Shown: positions 1 through 9,720, counted from the stretch's first letter. The stretch is 64,000 nt of DNA from Bradyrhizobium sp. CB1650 (GCF_029761915.1 NZ_CP121695.1:2571501-2635500), one strand, 5' to 3'. Program-made: numbers and translations. The notes: generated from the letters alone by a model not told the origin.

Positions 1-113
1 ACGACCACGCTCTTGTGCGCGAAATCCGTCGTCACGTAGGTCGAATAATGTTCCGCGCGCTGAAGCAAAATTTGTTTGCAGCAAAACGCAAGGCGCGAAC
101 GCGTTCGACGCAT
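1..113 (-). CDS. possible N-terminus of a gene running off the left edge
   Basis: Read on the minus strand from the ATG at 113-111, the frame stays open to the window edge (about 37 codons), and the part below position 65 has a protein-like composition (AEHYSTYVTTDFAHKSVV). A TTG nearer 78 is an alternative start. I do not recognise the family, and so short a partial frame could be chance. Confidence 0.25.
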   Translation of the reverse strand, partial: MRRTRSRLAFCCKQILLQRAEHYSTYVTTDFAHKSVV

Positions 114-179
114 GTCAAGCCTTGACCTCGCGGGCGATGCTGGCAGAACTGCGCGCGGGGCCTAACGCCGGAGCTCATT

Positions 180-422
180 GTGGGTGGTGTCATACTCGTC
201 ATCTTGCTCGGGATCGCGTACGCGGCCGGTTATTTTACGCGCGAATACCTGTCGCGCAAACGGCGTGCGGAAGCTCGCCGCTGGCGCGACTACGCCCAGC
301 CGGACTGGTTGCCCGCCGCGGCGCCCGCCAACACCAATGAAGCCGTGCCTCAGCCGGTCGGCGAGCTCGGCCAGATGCTGAACCGCTGGGAGACCAGGGC
401 GCGCGCCCGCCGCGCCGGATAG
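180..422 (+). CDS. small single-pass membrane protein, unknown function
   Basis: An 80-residue protein starting at GTG 180. Residues 2-17 (GGVILVILLGIAYAAG) form one hydrophobic segment, followed by a strongly basic stretch (REYLSRKRRAEARRWR) that should stay in the cytoplasm. The rest is Pro/Ala-rich and ends in Arg-rich RARARRAG. No enzyme motif is visible. It stands alone in front of a 1-kb repeat-rich spacer. Composition and the clean TM/basic layout favour a real gene over chance, but I cannot name the family. Confidence 0.5.
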   Translation: MGGVILVILLGIAYAAGYFTREYLSRKRRAEARRWRDYAQPDWLPAAAPANTNEAVPQPVGELGQMLNRWETRARARRAG

Positions 423-430
423 CCGGCGGA

Positions 431-650
431 CTGCCCGTCGGACAGAACAGCTTTCGTCTTTCGTGGTGTGGGTTAACAGATGGCGTAACCCACCTACGCA
501 TCCCCAATCTCTTGCGTTGCCCGACGGGCAAAACAGTCCCGGGATGTCGTAGCCCGGTTCGAGCGCAGCGCAATCCGGGACAGCGTCCCCGCGGTCCGCT
601 CCACCCCATGCGGGCTACAACCTGTTGCGTTGCCCGACGGGCAAAACATG
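431..650. repeat. short palindromic repeats, three copies
   Basis: The palindrome TTGCCCGACGGGCAA with AAAC after it occurs at 514-536 and 627-647, and a diverged copy (CTGCCCGTCGGACAG) lies at 431-445. Between the last two copies is a second repeat type, gtagcccggttcgagcgcag at 549 and atgcgggctac at 609, whose ends (tagcccg / cgggcta) pair. I recognise both as resembling dispersed intergenic repeats of Bradyrhizobium genomes (from memory, not searched). No gene is evident from 423 to about 860. Confidence 0.6.
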
Positions 651-864
651 CCTGCGCTGGGTCAATTCGCAGTCCGCCAAATATTCGCCTTTACAGAATT
701 TCTGATTTGTCGCATCAATGCGGCATCCCGCCCGACGAAAGGGACGGTTCGCGAGTCGTACGGATCGTGGGGTGGGCTGCGGTGGACGCGAGCGGCGTCG
801 ATGCGGGCTGTGGCGTGCAGGGCGAGTTGAACCTCGTGAGCGCATCGCAGGCCGTGCATGACGA

Positions 865-1260
865 ACGGCGCTAATTGCGTACGGCAAAACCGTGTGGTCC
901 TGGCCGTCGTTGCTACGGTCAAGCCTTTGCGGAGGCGACGTCGCTTCAACCGGGGCGGTGTTCGCGACTTTTGCGAGGCGACGGAGGCCAGAAGGAATTC
1001 GGCTCCGGGGAGAGCGCGGCATACGCCGTCAAACCACCGCGCAGGGAAGACCGGGTGTTCTCGGCTTCATCTGTCGTTCCTGTGCATTTGCCGTGCGGAT
1101 TTGATCGCACAGAGGCTCATGGGTGCCAGCCGGCGCCCGGTCTTGCCTGCGCCCCTTTCTTGGAGAGGGTGTGAAGAAGAGCAAAACTCGGGCGAAAGAC
1201 GCCGCGAGAATGCGAAAGTGTGTCTGCTGTTTGAAATGCGAATTGCGAGGACGACGGCCG
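865..1260. repeat. dispersed Bradyrhizobium-type intergenic element with long stem-loop
   Basis: This stretch carries sequence I recognise from many Bradyrhizobium intergenic regions, where it is often mis-annotated as a short hypothetical protein of the form MRTAKPCGPGRRCYG. Its clearest structural feature is a long-range stem: 1039-1057 (GCGCAGGGAAGACCGGGTG) pairs with 1134-1152, giving 17 Watson-Crick pairs, one G-U and one mismatch out of 19, and enclosing about 76 nt. It may be a structured RNA or a mobile repeat. The remaining 1261-1504 holds no supported gene. Confidence 0.5.
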
Positions 1261-1504
1261 GGCCCACCTAGTCCGCAATGACGAGTTTGTGGAGACTGCA
1301 TCCCGAATGCTGCCCCAACGTCGTCCTTGCTGTCGCCAGGGCGACGGCGTGGCTAGAGTTCAAATCAGCTAGGTCATCTATATTGACCATCTTTTGGCGT
1401 TGCAGTTGCTGCCATTTCTCGTCTAGAAACGGCGCACTGAGCCACCCGGCAACGAACCGTCAACGGTTTTGGCCGAGGATTCCTGGGCTCAAAAGGGTCT
1501 GGCA

Positions 1505-1624
1505 ATGCTGATTCGCGGCCAAATCGATGGGATTTCGGGGGAGGTGGCTCTGGCCGCCGCCACGATCCCGGCCGCGCACCTGCCCACCCTCCTTATTGAC
1601 GGGCTTCTTCTTACCTGCCCCTGA
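1505..1624 (+). CDS. putative leucine-rich leader peptide of leuA
   Basis: A 39-codon ORF from ATG 1505, preceded by AAGGG at 1494-1498, to TGA 1622. Codons 29-36 read Leu-Leu-Ile-Asp-Gly-Leu-Leu-Leu, so five of eight consecutive codons are Leu. Four of those five are CTT, a codon that is scarce in GC-rich genes such as leuA downstream. The stop codon lies inside the left arm of a strong hairpin (1618-1661), and leuA starts 117 nt further on. This matches the architecture of amino-acid attenuation leaders, in which ribosome stalling at Leu codons under charged-tRNA shortage changes RNA folding. Function is inferred from layout. A GTG at 1544 is an alternative start. Confidence 0.6.
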   Translation: MLIRGQIDGISGEVALAAATIPAAHLPTLLIDGLLLTCP

Positions 1625-1661
1625 GGGCCGGCTGGGCGCCACGCGCCTGGGCACTCAGGGG
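1618..1661 (+). promoter_or_regulatory. hairpin overlapping the leader stop codon (putative attenuator element)
   Basis: CCCCTGAG at 1618-1625 pairs perfectly with CTCAGGGG at 1654-1661, and inside it GGCGC (1635-1639) pairs with GCGCC (1643-1647). No T-run follows, so it is not a textbook terminator. It could be a pause or anti-terminator structure, or could control leuA translation. Confidence 0.45.
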
Positions 1662-1741
1662 TTGTACGAGATCACCGGACACCTCAAGCGCCCATGGACT
1701 GAACAGCCTGAACGGCGCGAACGCTCAAAAGGAAATTTGAA

Positions 1742-3301
<1,560 letters not shown>

Positions 3302-3304
<3 letters not shown>

Positions 3305-3417
3305 CAAGCGAAGCTTGTCATTCCGGGGCGATGCGAAGCATCGAACCCCAATTCGCAATTGCGAATTGTGGAATCTCGAGATTCGGGGTTCGGTCCTGCG
3401 GACCGCCCCGGAATGAC
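3302..3417. repeat. nested palindromic repeat after leuA
   Basis: A 14-nt arm, GTCATTCCGGGGCG (3317-3330), is repeated inverted at 3404-3417. Inside are further perfect hairpins: cgatgcgaagcatcg, aattcgcaattgcgaatt, aatctcgagatt and cggtcctgcggaccg. Just before it, TGACAAGC/GCTTGTCA (3302-3320) forms another stem that includes the leuA stop codon. The whole folds as a cloverleaf-like structure and may also end leuA transcription. It resembles dispersed repeats of Bradyrhizobium (recognised from memory). Confidence 0.7.
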
Positions 3418-3548
3418 TGTTGTTGAGAATGGCAGCCCTGCTAACGGCCAATAGCATCGGTTCCCGCCGGCCTGTATGGATGTGGCCGGCCTGAGGACAG
3501 CTCGCCCGGTGCGCCGGGCGGGCTCAAAATAACAACACGGGAGAAATT

Positions 3549-4550
3549 ATGCGCACCTTCGCGATCGCGGCGTCAGTTGCGGCACTGGCCTTGAGTTTTG
3601 TCGGCCCCGCCAGCGCCGACCCCATCATCATCAAGTTCAGTCACGTCGTCGCCACCGACACGCCGAAGGGCAAGGCGGCAGAGAAGTTCAAGGAGCTCGC
3701 CGAAAAATACACCGGCGGCAAGGTCAAGGTCGAGGTCTATCCGAACTCGCAGCTCTACAAGGACAAGGAAGAACTCGAAGCGCTTCAGCTCGGCAGCGTG
3801 CAGATGCTGGCGCCGTCCAACTCGAAATTCGGCCCGCTCGGCATCCGCGAGTTCGAGGTGTTCGATCTGCCCTACATCCTTCCCGACCTGAAGACGCTGC
3901 GGAAGGTGACGGAAGGACCGCTCGGCGCCAGGCTGCTCAAGCTGCTCGAGCCCAAGGGCATCACCGGCCTTGCTTATTGGGACAACGGCTTCAAGGAGAT
4001 GAGCGCCAACAAGAAGCTGGTCGCGCCTGGCGACTATCAGGGCGTGAAGTTCCGCATCCAGTCCTCGCGCGTGCTCCAGGCCCAGTTCAAGGCACTCGGC
4101 TCGCTGCCGCAGGTGATGGCGTTCTCGGAAGTTTACCAGGCTCTCCAGACCGGCGTGGTCGACGGCCAGGAGAACACCTGGTCGAACATCTACACCCAGA
4201 AGATGCACGAGGTGCAGAAGTACATCACCGAGACCAACCACGGCTACATCGGCTACGTCGTGATCGTGAACAAGAAGTTCTGGGATGATCTTCCGGCCGA
4301 CATCCGCGACCAGCTTTCGAAGGCGATGAAGGAAGCGACCGACTTCAACAACGCGCAGTCGCAGAAGGAGAACGACGACGCGCTCGCGGAAATCAAGAAG
4401 AGCGGCAGGAGCGAGATCATCAAGCTCACGCCGGAGCAGGACGAGGCGATGCGCAAGGCCATGGAGCCGGTTTACAAGGATGCCGCAAGCCGCGTCGGCC
4501 AGTCGTTGATCGACGAATTCCAGAAGGAAGCGAAGAGCACGACGAACTAG
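3549..4550 (+). CDS. dctP: TRAP transporter substrate-binding protein, DctP family
   Basis: A 333-residue periplasmic binding protein. Residues 1-23 are a Sec signal peptide ending ASA-D. The mature part starts PIIIKFSHVVATDTPKGKAA, the DctP-family opening, followed by VYPNSQLY and LQLGSVQMLAPS. The middle region (NGFKEMSANKKLV, VKFRIQSS, EVYQALQTGVVDGQENTWSNI) contains the conserved Arg that usually contacts a carboxylate ligand and the family's QTGVVDGQEN block. Start ATG 3549 follows GGGAGAAATT. TRAP systems also need DctQ and DctM membrane subunits; neither is encoded nearby, so this is an orphan that must use a membrane partner elsewhere. The ligand is likely a C4-dicarboxylate or other organic acid. 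Confidence 0.93.
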   Translation: MRTFAIAASVAALALSFVGPASADPIIIKFSHVVATDTPKGKAAEKFKELAEKYTGGKVKVEVYPNSQLYKDKEELEALQLGSVQMLAPSNSKFGPLGIREFEVFDLPYILPDLKTLRKVTEGPLGARLLKLLEPKGITGLAYWDNGFKEMSANKKLVAPGDYQGVKFRIQSSRVLQAQFKALGSLPQVMAFSEVYQALQTGVVDGQENTWSNIYTQKMHEVQKYITETNHGYIGYVVIVNKKFWDDLPADIRDQLSKAMKEATDFNNAQSQKENDDALAEIKKSGRSEIIKLTPEQDEAMRKAMEPVYKDAASRVGQSLIDEFQKEAKSTTN

Positions 4551-4576
4551 TGTGAATGAACCGCGAATGAAGGGCT

Positions 4577-4610
4577 GGCTTCCGCGCTGATCGCACGGAA
4601 GCCCTTTGTC
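4577..4610 (+). terminator. possible terminator after dctP
   Basis: GGCTTCCG (4577-4584) pairs with CGGAAGCC (4596-4603) and is followed by CTTTGTCATTGTT, a weak T-rich tail. It lies 27 nt after the dctP stop. Confidence 0.4.
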
Positions 4611-4735
4611 ATTGTTGCAAATGATTGCTGACTGCGAATTGCATTGCAGCAAGAGGGGCTTCCTGTCCAAGTTGTAAGTTGCGCGCAAGCCCGGTGGCGC
4701 TCATCTTCATGGGCATCCTTCCAGAGGAGGTTCGT

Positions 4736-5341
4736 ATGAGGAAGTTCACCATCGCCGCCATCGCCGTGCTCAGCATCGCCGGCTCGGGCGCGGTCTATGC
4801 CCAATTTCATCGTCCGTGGATGTCCGAGCACATGCGCCACATGCGCATGAACCCGGAAGACCGCGCCGCTTTCGTCGACGCGCGGATCGCCGCCGTCCAT
4901 GCCGGGCTGAAGCTGAACGCCGATCAGGAGAAGCTGTGGCCTCCGGTCGAGACCGCCGTGCGGGAGTTCGCGAAGCTGCGCATCGACCGCGCCAATGCGC
5001 GGATGAATGCCGGCCCGGGCGATACCGCCAAGGACGCCGACAAGCCGGATGATCCGGTCGCCCGTCTGCGCCAGCGCGCCGAGGACATGGGGGCGACCTC
5101 CTCGGCGCTGAAGAAGATCGCGGATGCCGCCGATCCTCTCTACAAGACGCTGGACGAGGGCCAGAAGCGGCGCCTCGCCGTCCTGACCCGGCACCGGGGT
5201 CCGTTCGGCGGCGGCGGGGAAGGCTGGCACCACCGCTTCATGGAACGTGGCATGGACCGGATGATGGAACGCGGCATGGATCGCTTCCATGGCGGCGACC
5301 GGGACGGCGGGCCGGACAGCGACCGGGAGGGCCGCCTCTGA
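4736..5341 (+). CDS. Spy/CpxP-like LTxxQ-family periplasmic protein
   Basis: A 201-residue exported protein. ATG 4736 is chosen because AGAGGAGG lies 5 nt before it and a signal peptide (KFTIAAIAVLSIAGSGAVYA) follows directly. The helical segment FVDARIAAVHAGLKLNADQEKLWPPVE matches the LTxxQ-type helix of Spy/CpxP proteins, which act in the periplasm as ATP-independent chaperones or envelope-stress sensors. A second helix (VARLRQRAEDM to EGQKRRLAVL) is followed by a Gly/Arg/Asp-rich tail with two FMERGMDR-like repeats. Known family members bind unfolded proteins; the function here is inferred by similarity. It forms a single-gene unit with its own strong terminator. Confidence 0.75.
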   Translation: MRKFTIAAIAVLSIAGSGAVYAQFHRPWMSEHMRHMRMNPEDRAAFVDARIAAVHAGLKLNADQEKLWPPVETAVREFAKLRIDRANARMNAGPGDTAKDADKPDDPVARLRQRAEDMGATSSALKKIADAADPLYKTLDEGQKRRLAVLTRHRGPFGGGGEGWHHRFMERGMDRMMERGMDRFHGGDRDGGPDSDREGRL

Positions 5342-5372
5342 GCGGTCCGGGATTTCCCGGGGATTGGCCCTC

Positions 5373-5407
5373 GCGAAGCCGCTGGAATCCAGCGGCTTCG
5401 CATTTTT
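5373..5407 (+). terminator. rho-independent terminator
   Basis: GCGAAGCCGCTGG (5373-5385) pairs perfectly with CCAGCGGCTTCGC (5389-5401) across a 3-nt loop and is followed by ATTTTT. It ends the Spy-like gene ahead of the tRNA. Confidence 0.85.
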
Positions 5408-5507
5408 GGTCCTGCGGACGAACCCTTGGAAAACCTTCGCCGCATCGCTTGCCATCCCCGAACTGCTTTGCTAAACGACCGGCCTCGCAAGGCTTTGACC
5501 GCCTTTC

Positions 5508-5584
<77 letters not shown>

Positions 5585-5679
5585 ATAAAATCAATCACTT
5601 ATAGCGATTGGGTATCAGAACGGGATTTTCAGTTGGACGATTTCGACGTCCAACTGACTGTGGTCGGCTCGGTCTTGCC

Positions 5680-5845
5680 ACGCGCATCCGTCGCTTCCTG
5701 GCCCCACACGGCACGCCGCAAAAAACAGAGCGCGCAAGCCCAGCGAGCGGGACCGACCGAACGTCGTAACGCGACGCCAGAAGTGGCTTAACGACCAGCC
5801 CCGCTTGATCCCAAGCGCCTCGTCTTCATCGATAACCTTTGAGAG
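5680..5845 (+). pseudogene. IS630-type transposase remnant
   Basis: No intact gene lies in 5585-5905, but a decayed transposase is readable across frameshifts. GLATRIRRFLAPHG is encoded around 5672-5713, then SERDRPNVVTRRQKWL in another frame from 5742, then DPKRLVFID near 5810-5836. The last matches the DxxRLVFIDET block of IS630 transposases, which carries a catalytic Asp. The remnant is frameshifted at least twice and truncated. Its position directly after the tRNA-Lys suggests earlier mobile-element activity at this end of the putative island. The identification is by eye from short blocks. Confidence 0.55.
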
Positions 5846-5905
5846 CTCAGGGCCGACTGCTGAGCCATATCTCCCCTGAACTGGCGGCTGTTAACACAGC
5901 AACCT

Positions 5906-6514
5906 TCAGTTCTTCGGCCCAGCGTCCCTCAGCGCATTCCAAGCAGCTTGGTTGGCCTGATCGAACGCTTTGCGGGATTCCGCTAGTGCAGCGCTCAGCA
6001 CTGACCAGGAATCGCTGCCGGCCTGCTTCAGCTTCTGCAGACGAGCTTCTGCCTCGGAGGCGTCAGCTTTCATCTGCTTTAGGGCGGCGTCGACGTCGCC
6101 CGTATGCGACGCGGCCACCTTGCCCGCGGCTTCACGGAACTTGTCGGCGGCCTCGCGCCAGGCCTTTGCCTGCGCGGCGGCGATGTCCTTGAAGGTCGCT
6201 TGCTGCTGCTCGACCTGCTTGCCTGCGCTTTCGAAATAGGTCTTCATCTGCGCTTCGAAGCCGTTCCATTGCTTCTCGAGTTCGGTCCTGCTGCGTGCCC
6301 AGGCCGCTTCGCCGGCTTCTGCTTGCGCCTTGAGCTGCACCTGGAATTCGTCGCGGCGCTTCTTCAGGTCGGCGATGATCTGCTCCGCCTTGACCTTGGA
6401 TTCTGCCTTGGCCTCGCCAGCCTTGACCTCGAACGAGGCGAGGGCGGCATCCATCTCGTCGATGCGCTCCTTGGCCCAGTTCAGGTAGAAATGCATGCTG
6501 CTTTGCTCTGACAT
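5906..6514 (-). CDS. coiled-coil stress-response-type protein (sll1863-like or phasin-like)
   Basis: A 202-residue, almost wholly alpha-helical protein rich in Ala, Glu, Lys and Gln, with heptad-like periodicity throughout (for example ESKVKAEQIIADLKKRRDEF). ATG 6514 is preferred to an in-frame ATG ten codons upstream because AAAGGAG lies about 7 nt before it. There is no signal peptide or membrane segment. Composition resembles the sll1863-type stress proteins and, more loosely, phasins that coat polyhydroxybutyrate granules. A phasin-like role would suit the hydroxybutyrate/acetoacetate genes upstream on the same strand, but that is inference and the sequence does not decide between the two. 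Confidence 0.65.
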   Translation of the reverse strand: MSEQSSMHFYLNWAKERIDEMDAALASFEVKAGEAKAESKVKAEQIIADLKKRRDEFQVQLKAQAEAGEAAWARSRTELEKQWNGFEAQMKTYFESAGKQVEQQQATFKDIAAAQAKAWREAADKFREAAGKVAASHTGDVDAALKQMKADASEAEARLQKLKQAGSDSWSVLSAALAESRKAFDQANQAAWNALRDAGPKN

Positions 6515-6611
6515 GAGCGTCTCCTTTGACTGTTCGAATTGCATGATTCCCGAGCTTGGCTTTGCTCGAGTTGACTTGGGTCAACTGCCGCATCGTCCAG
6601 TGCGATGTCCC

Positions 6612-6860
6612 TCAGGCCGCGAGATAGGGAAAAAGCCTTGCCCTTTCAGCCTCGGTTCTTGGCCGGGTGCGCGACGGTCTGAAACACATCGCCGCATAGA
6701 AGTCGCTCGGAGCCATCAGCTCGGTATCGCGCGGCAGTACATCCGCATTGTAGGTGGCCTCGCATAGACGGAGGGCATTGAGCAGGCCCTTGTCCTCCGC
6801 AAGGATGAGCTGGAAGCTCCTGCTCTGGTTGAGGCGGCTGGCTTCCTTGAGAGAAGACAT
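6612..6860 (-). CDS. small protein of unknown function
   Basis: An 82-residue basic protein with no signal peptide, membrane segment or recognisable motif. ATG 6860 has a GGAG-like site 10 nt before it. It lies 27 nt downstream of the broken 3-hydroxybutyrate dehydrogenase, on the same strand, so it is probably the last gene of that operon. The sequence (SFQLILAEDKGLLNALRLCEATYNADVLP) has balanced composition, suggesting a real gene, but I do not recognise a family. Confidence 0.5.
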   Translation of the reverse strand: MSSLKEASRLNQSRSFQLILAEDKGLLNALRLCEATYNADVLPRDTELMAPSDFYAAMCFRPSRTRPRTEAERARLFPYLAA

Positions 6861-6887
6861 GATCGAATGCTCCGTGAATTGAACGGG

Positions 6888-7660
6888 CTATGCGGCCGTC
6901 CAACCGCCGTCCATCGCGAGGTTGGCGCCGGTGATCTGAGCGGCATCGTCGCTGCACAGGAACAGCGCGAGGCGAAGCGACCTGCTCGACGGTGACGAAC
7001 TCCTTGGTCGGCTGCGCGGCGAGCAGGACATCGCTGATGACCTCATCTCGTTGCATGCGGCGGGCCACCATCGTGTTCGGAATCTGCTTCTCGACGAGCG
7101 GCGTCCAGACATAGCCGGGGCTGATGCAGTTGCAGGTGATCTTGGAGCGGGCGAGCTCCAGCGCCACCGTCTTGGTCAGGCCGGTGATGCCGTGCTTTGC
7201 CGCGACGTAAGCCGATTTGAACGGCGAGGCGACCAGCGAATGCGCCGAAGCGGTGGTGATGATGCGGCCCCAGCCGCGCTTCTTCATGCCGGGCACGGCC
7301 GCGCGGATGGAGGTTGATCGCGATGATCGCATCCCACTTCTCGGCAGGGAATTCCTCGATCGGCGCAACGTGCTGGATGCCGGCATTGTTGACCAGGATG
7401 TCGACGCTGCCGAAGGCGTCTTCGGTATGCGCGATCAGCCAGGCGATCTCGCGCGGCTTGGTCATGTCCGCAGGCGAGTAGATCGCCTTGACCGCGAATT
7501 CGCGCTCGATCGCAGCTCGCTCCCTTTCAATATCGTCGGGTGCGCCCATGCCGTTGATCACGACGTTGGCGCCGGCGCTGGCAAAGGCCCTTGCACAGGC
7601 GAGGCCAATGCCGCTGGTCGAGCCTGTGACGACAGCGGTCTTGCCGTTCAGAATTCCCAT
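6888..7660 (-). pseudogene. bdhA: 3-hydroxybutyrate dehydrogenase (SDR), broken by two indels
   Basis: Three frames must be joined to read one short-chain dehydrogenase. The first, from ATG 7660, gives MGILNGKTAVVTGSTSGIGL with the TGxxxGIG dinucleotide motif and the NNAG motif. The frame then shifts near 7310-7318, where about 17 nt seem to be missing after AIIAINL. The second frame gives KKRGWGRIITTASAHSLVA and YVAAKHGITG with the catalytic YxxxK. Near 6975 an extra C shifts the frame again before the usual end (LALFLCSDDAA to MDGGWTAA). The intact enzyme oxidises (R)-3-hydroxybutyrate to acetoacetate. With two indels the product cannot be made unless these are sequence errors. Acetoacetate decarboxylase lies directly upstream in the same operon. 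Confidence 0.85.
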
Positions 7661-7725
7661 CGAAGACTTCCTCGTAACACGCGAATCGGATCTGCGCTTC
7701 GCATCGGATGCGACGCGCAATGAAG

Positions 7726-8517
7726 TTAGAAGACCAGAGCTCTGTCACGCGCCTGAATCGAGCCGCGCGCCGGCTGCTGCAGATAGTCGTGCACCACCGT
7801 CCCGAGGCCGAGCGTGAGGTCGGCGCGGATGTGAATGGCGGAGACGATCTCCAGCACCGGCAGTTCGGCAACCGGCGCCAGGGCGTGCGGCGTCAGGGCC
7901 AGCGCCGCTGGCCCGGTCCAGGCGCCCTTCAGCACGATGTCCTCGAGACGATATTGAACGAGCTCGCAGATCCGTGGGCTGCCGTCGACGTGCGGGATGA
8001 TCTTCAGCAGGAAGTTCGGCTCGTTGAGAGCGGCCTTGACCTTCGCCAGATCGGCCTCGCGGTGCTTGTAGCCCATCGTCCCCGCGGCGACCCGGAGCGG
8101 GCCGTAGTCGAGCGTGCCGATCAGCGTGTCGACCTCGGTTCGCAACGTCGGCTGCGCGAGCTTCTTCGGGAAGCCCCAGAGCTCGCGTCCGCCCGCAATC
8201 GGTCCTTCGTCGTTGAGGAACATGCAATGCGTGTACCCGCCCTTGCGGCCGCGGAAGGAGACGGGAATGACCTGACCGCTCTCCGTGTAGTCGCCAAATC
8301 CGTTGGAATCGGGCATGCGGATGAACTCGTATTTGACGAGCGCGTCCCGCTCGTCGACTTCCAGCGGCTCCGGAACCACGGCGCGGAGCTTGGCTGGATC
8401 CGTGCGATAGGTGATGATCAGGTATTCGCGATCGACGAACCGGTACGGCCCGGGCGGGTAGGCCGGATTGGTGAGCGGCATGGCAAAGGCTCGTTGCTTC
8501 ACGTCAGTCTCGCGCAT
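7726..8517 (-). CDS. adc: acetoacetate decarboxylase family protein
   Basis: A 263-residue protein of the acetoacetate decarboxylase fold. The block [15 protein letters not shown] (about residues 110-124) carries the lysine that forms the Schiff base with acetoacetate in characterised enzymes, and residues 70-100 ([24 protein letters not shown]) fit the family. Characterised members convert acetoacetate to acetone and CO2; family members with other decarboxylase or cyclase-dehydratase activity exist, so the exact substrate is inferred from the neighbouring 3-hydroxybutyrate dehydrogenase gene. ATG 8517 follows GGAGAG. It lies between the patatin gene (30-nt gap) and the broken bdhA. Confidence 0.88.
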   Translation of the reverse strand: MRETDVKQRAFAMPLTNPAYPPGPYRFVDREYLIITYRTDPAKLRAVVPEPLEVDERDALVKYEFIRMPDSNGFGDYTESGQVIPVSFRGRKGGYTHCMFLNDEGPIAGGRELWGFPKKLAQPTLRTEVDTLIGTLDYGPLRVAAGTMGYKHREADLAKVKAALNEPNFLLKIIPHVDGSPRICELVQYRLEDIVLKGAWTGPAALALTPHALAPVAELPVLEIVSAIHIRADLTLGLGTVVHDYLQQPARGSIQARDRALVF

Positions 8518-8547
8518 TTTCGTTCTCTCCAGGCAATAAGGTTGCGG

Positions 8548-9720
8548 CTACTCGCGGCCATCGTGTTCGAGATCGAAGGTGAAGACCCCGTCGGGACTCG
8601 AGGGCCGAGCAAGAACCTCGGGATGGCGCAGGGTGCGCAGCGCGTCGTGATAACCGGCGCGCCAATGGTCCTGCATCGACAGCCGCGAGAACTCGTAGTC
8701 CTTGGAGTGTCCCTCGTGATTGCGTGCGCGATAGATCAGGTGGACGATGTTGTAGACGTTCCGCGAGACGGCCGTGCTGAGCAGCTTCACATCCTCATGC
8801 TCGCTGAGATCGTCGGGTAGGCGGCCGAGCAGGTCCGTGAGCGCGCGCCGCAGGCGCTGCACGCGCTTGAACTGGTCGGTGCTGGCACGGGTGCGGCTCG
8901 AATACTGGATTTCCTTATGCCGCGTGACGACTTCGGCCATGTTGCCGGGTAGTTGACCGCGCGCGCTCCAGAGGTCGACCTGGAACGCGAGCATGTCCTG
9001 CGGAGCGTCCGATTCGATCACCCATTGCAGCGGCGTGTTGGAGACGAGCCCGCCGTCCCAATAGTGCTCGCCCTCGATTTCCACGGCCGGAAAGCCGGGC
9101 GGCAGCGCGCCGCTGGCCATGACGTGCTCTGGCCGGATCGTATGGGTCGTGTTGTCGAAGTAGACGAAATTCCCGGTCCGGACATTGACCGCGCCGGCAC
9201 TGAAGCGCATCAACCCGGCATTGACGCGATCGAAATCGACCAGGCGCTCCAGCGTGGTCTTGAGCGCGCGCGTGTCATAGATGCTGGTCGCATCGCTGGC
9301 GCCGCCGGGCTGCAGCCAGGGCAGGACGGGGCGGGCGGAGAAGAATCCGGCCGCACCGCACGCCGCCGCCAGGCCGGCGCTCATCTGGTTGATGAGGTTG
9401 CGCGTGTTGTCGCTCCGCGTCCATTCGAGGAAGGGATTACCGGACCAATCCCACGGCATCGTCGAGGTGACCTGGGTCCAGAAATCGCGCAGGCGGTCGA
9501 CACGAGCCTCGGGCGGGTTGCCGGCGATGATGGCGGCATTGATAGCTCCGATCGAGATGCCGGCGACCCAATCGGGGTGAATGCCGGCTTCGGCCAGGGC
9601 CTCGTAGACGCCCGCCTGGTAGGCGCCGAGCGCACCGCCGCCCTGCAACAGCAGCGCGATGCAGTCGAAGGGAAGCTGTCGTTGTGCGGATGAGAGTTGT
9701 GATCGGGGCTGAAAGTTCAT
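8548..9720 (-). CDS. patatin-like phospholipase family protein
   Basis: A 390-residue cytoplasmic serine hydrolase. The patatin signature is complete: the oxyanion-hole motif QGGGALGAYQAG near residue 28, the nucleophile elbow GISIG near residue 55, and the catalytic Asp in YWDGGLVSNTPL near residue 215. The C-terminal half (VVTRHKEIQYSSRTRAS, then REL-type helices) matches the longer bacterial patatins found next to ketone-body or PHB genes. Possible roles are lipid or intracellular polyester hydrolysis feeding 3-hydroxybutyrate to the downstream enzymes; this is inferred from context. There is no signal peptide. The start ATG 9720 has only a weak ribosome-binding site. Confidence 0.88.
   Translation of the reverse strand: MNFQPRSQLSSAQRQLPFDCIALLLQGGGALGAYQAGVYEALAEAGIHPDWVAGISIGAINAAIIAGNPPEARVDRLRDFWTQVTSTMPWDWSGNPFLEWTRSDNTRNLINQMSAGLAAACGAAGFFSARPVLPWLQPGGASDATSIYDTRALKTTLERLVDFDRVNAGLMRFSAGAVNVRTGNFVYFDNTTHTIRPEHVMASGALPPGFPAVEIEGEHYWDGGLVSNTPLQWVIESDAPQDMLAFQVDLWSARGQLPGNMAEVVTRHKEIQYSSRTRASTDQFKRVQRLRRALTDLLGRLPDDLSEHEDVKLLSTAVSRNVYNIVHLIYRARNHEGHSKDYEFSRLSMQDHWRAGYHDALRTLRHPEVLARPSSPDGVFTFDLEHDGRE

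Noticed and set aside
875..1174. 99-codon hypothetical protein (MRTAKPCGPGRRCYG...)
   Set aside because: Recognised as part of a repeated intergenic element; the product is unstructured and the DNA shows long-range base pairing, so RNA or repeat is more likely than protein.
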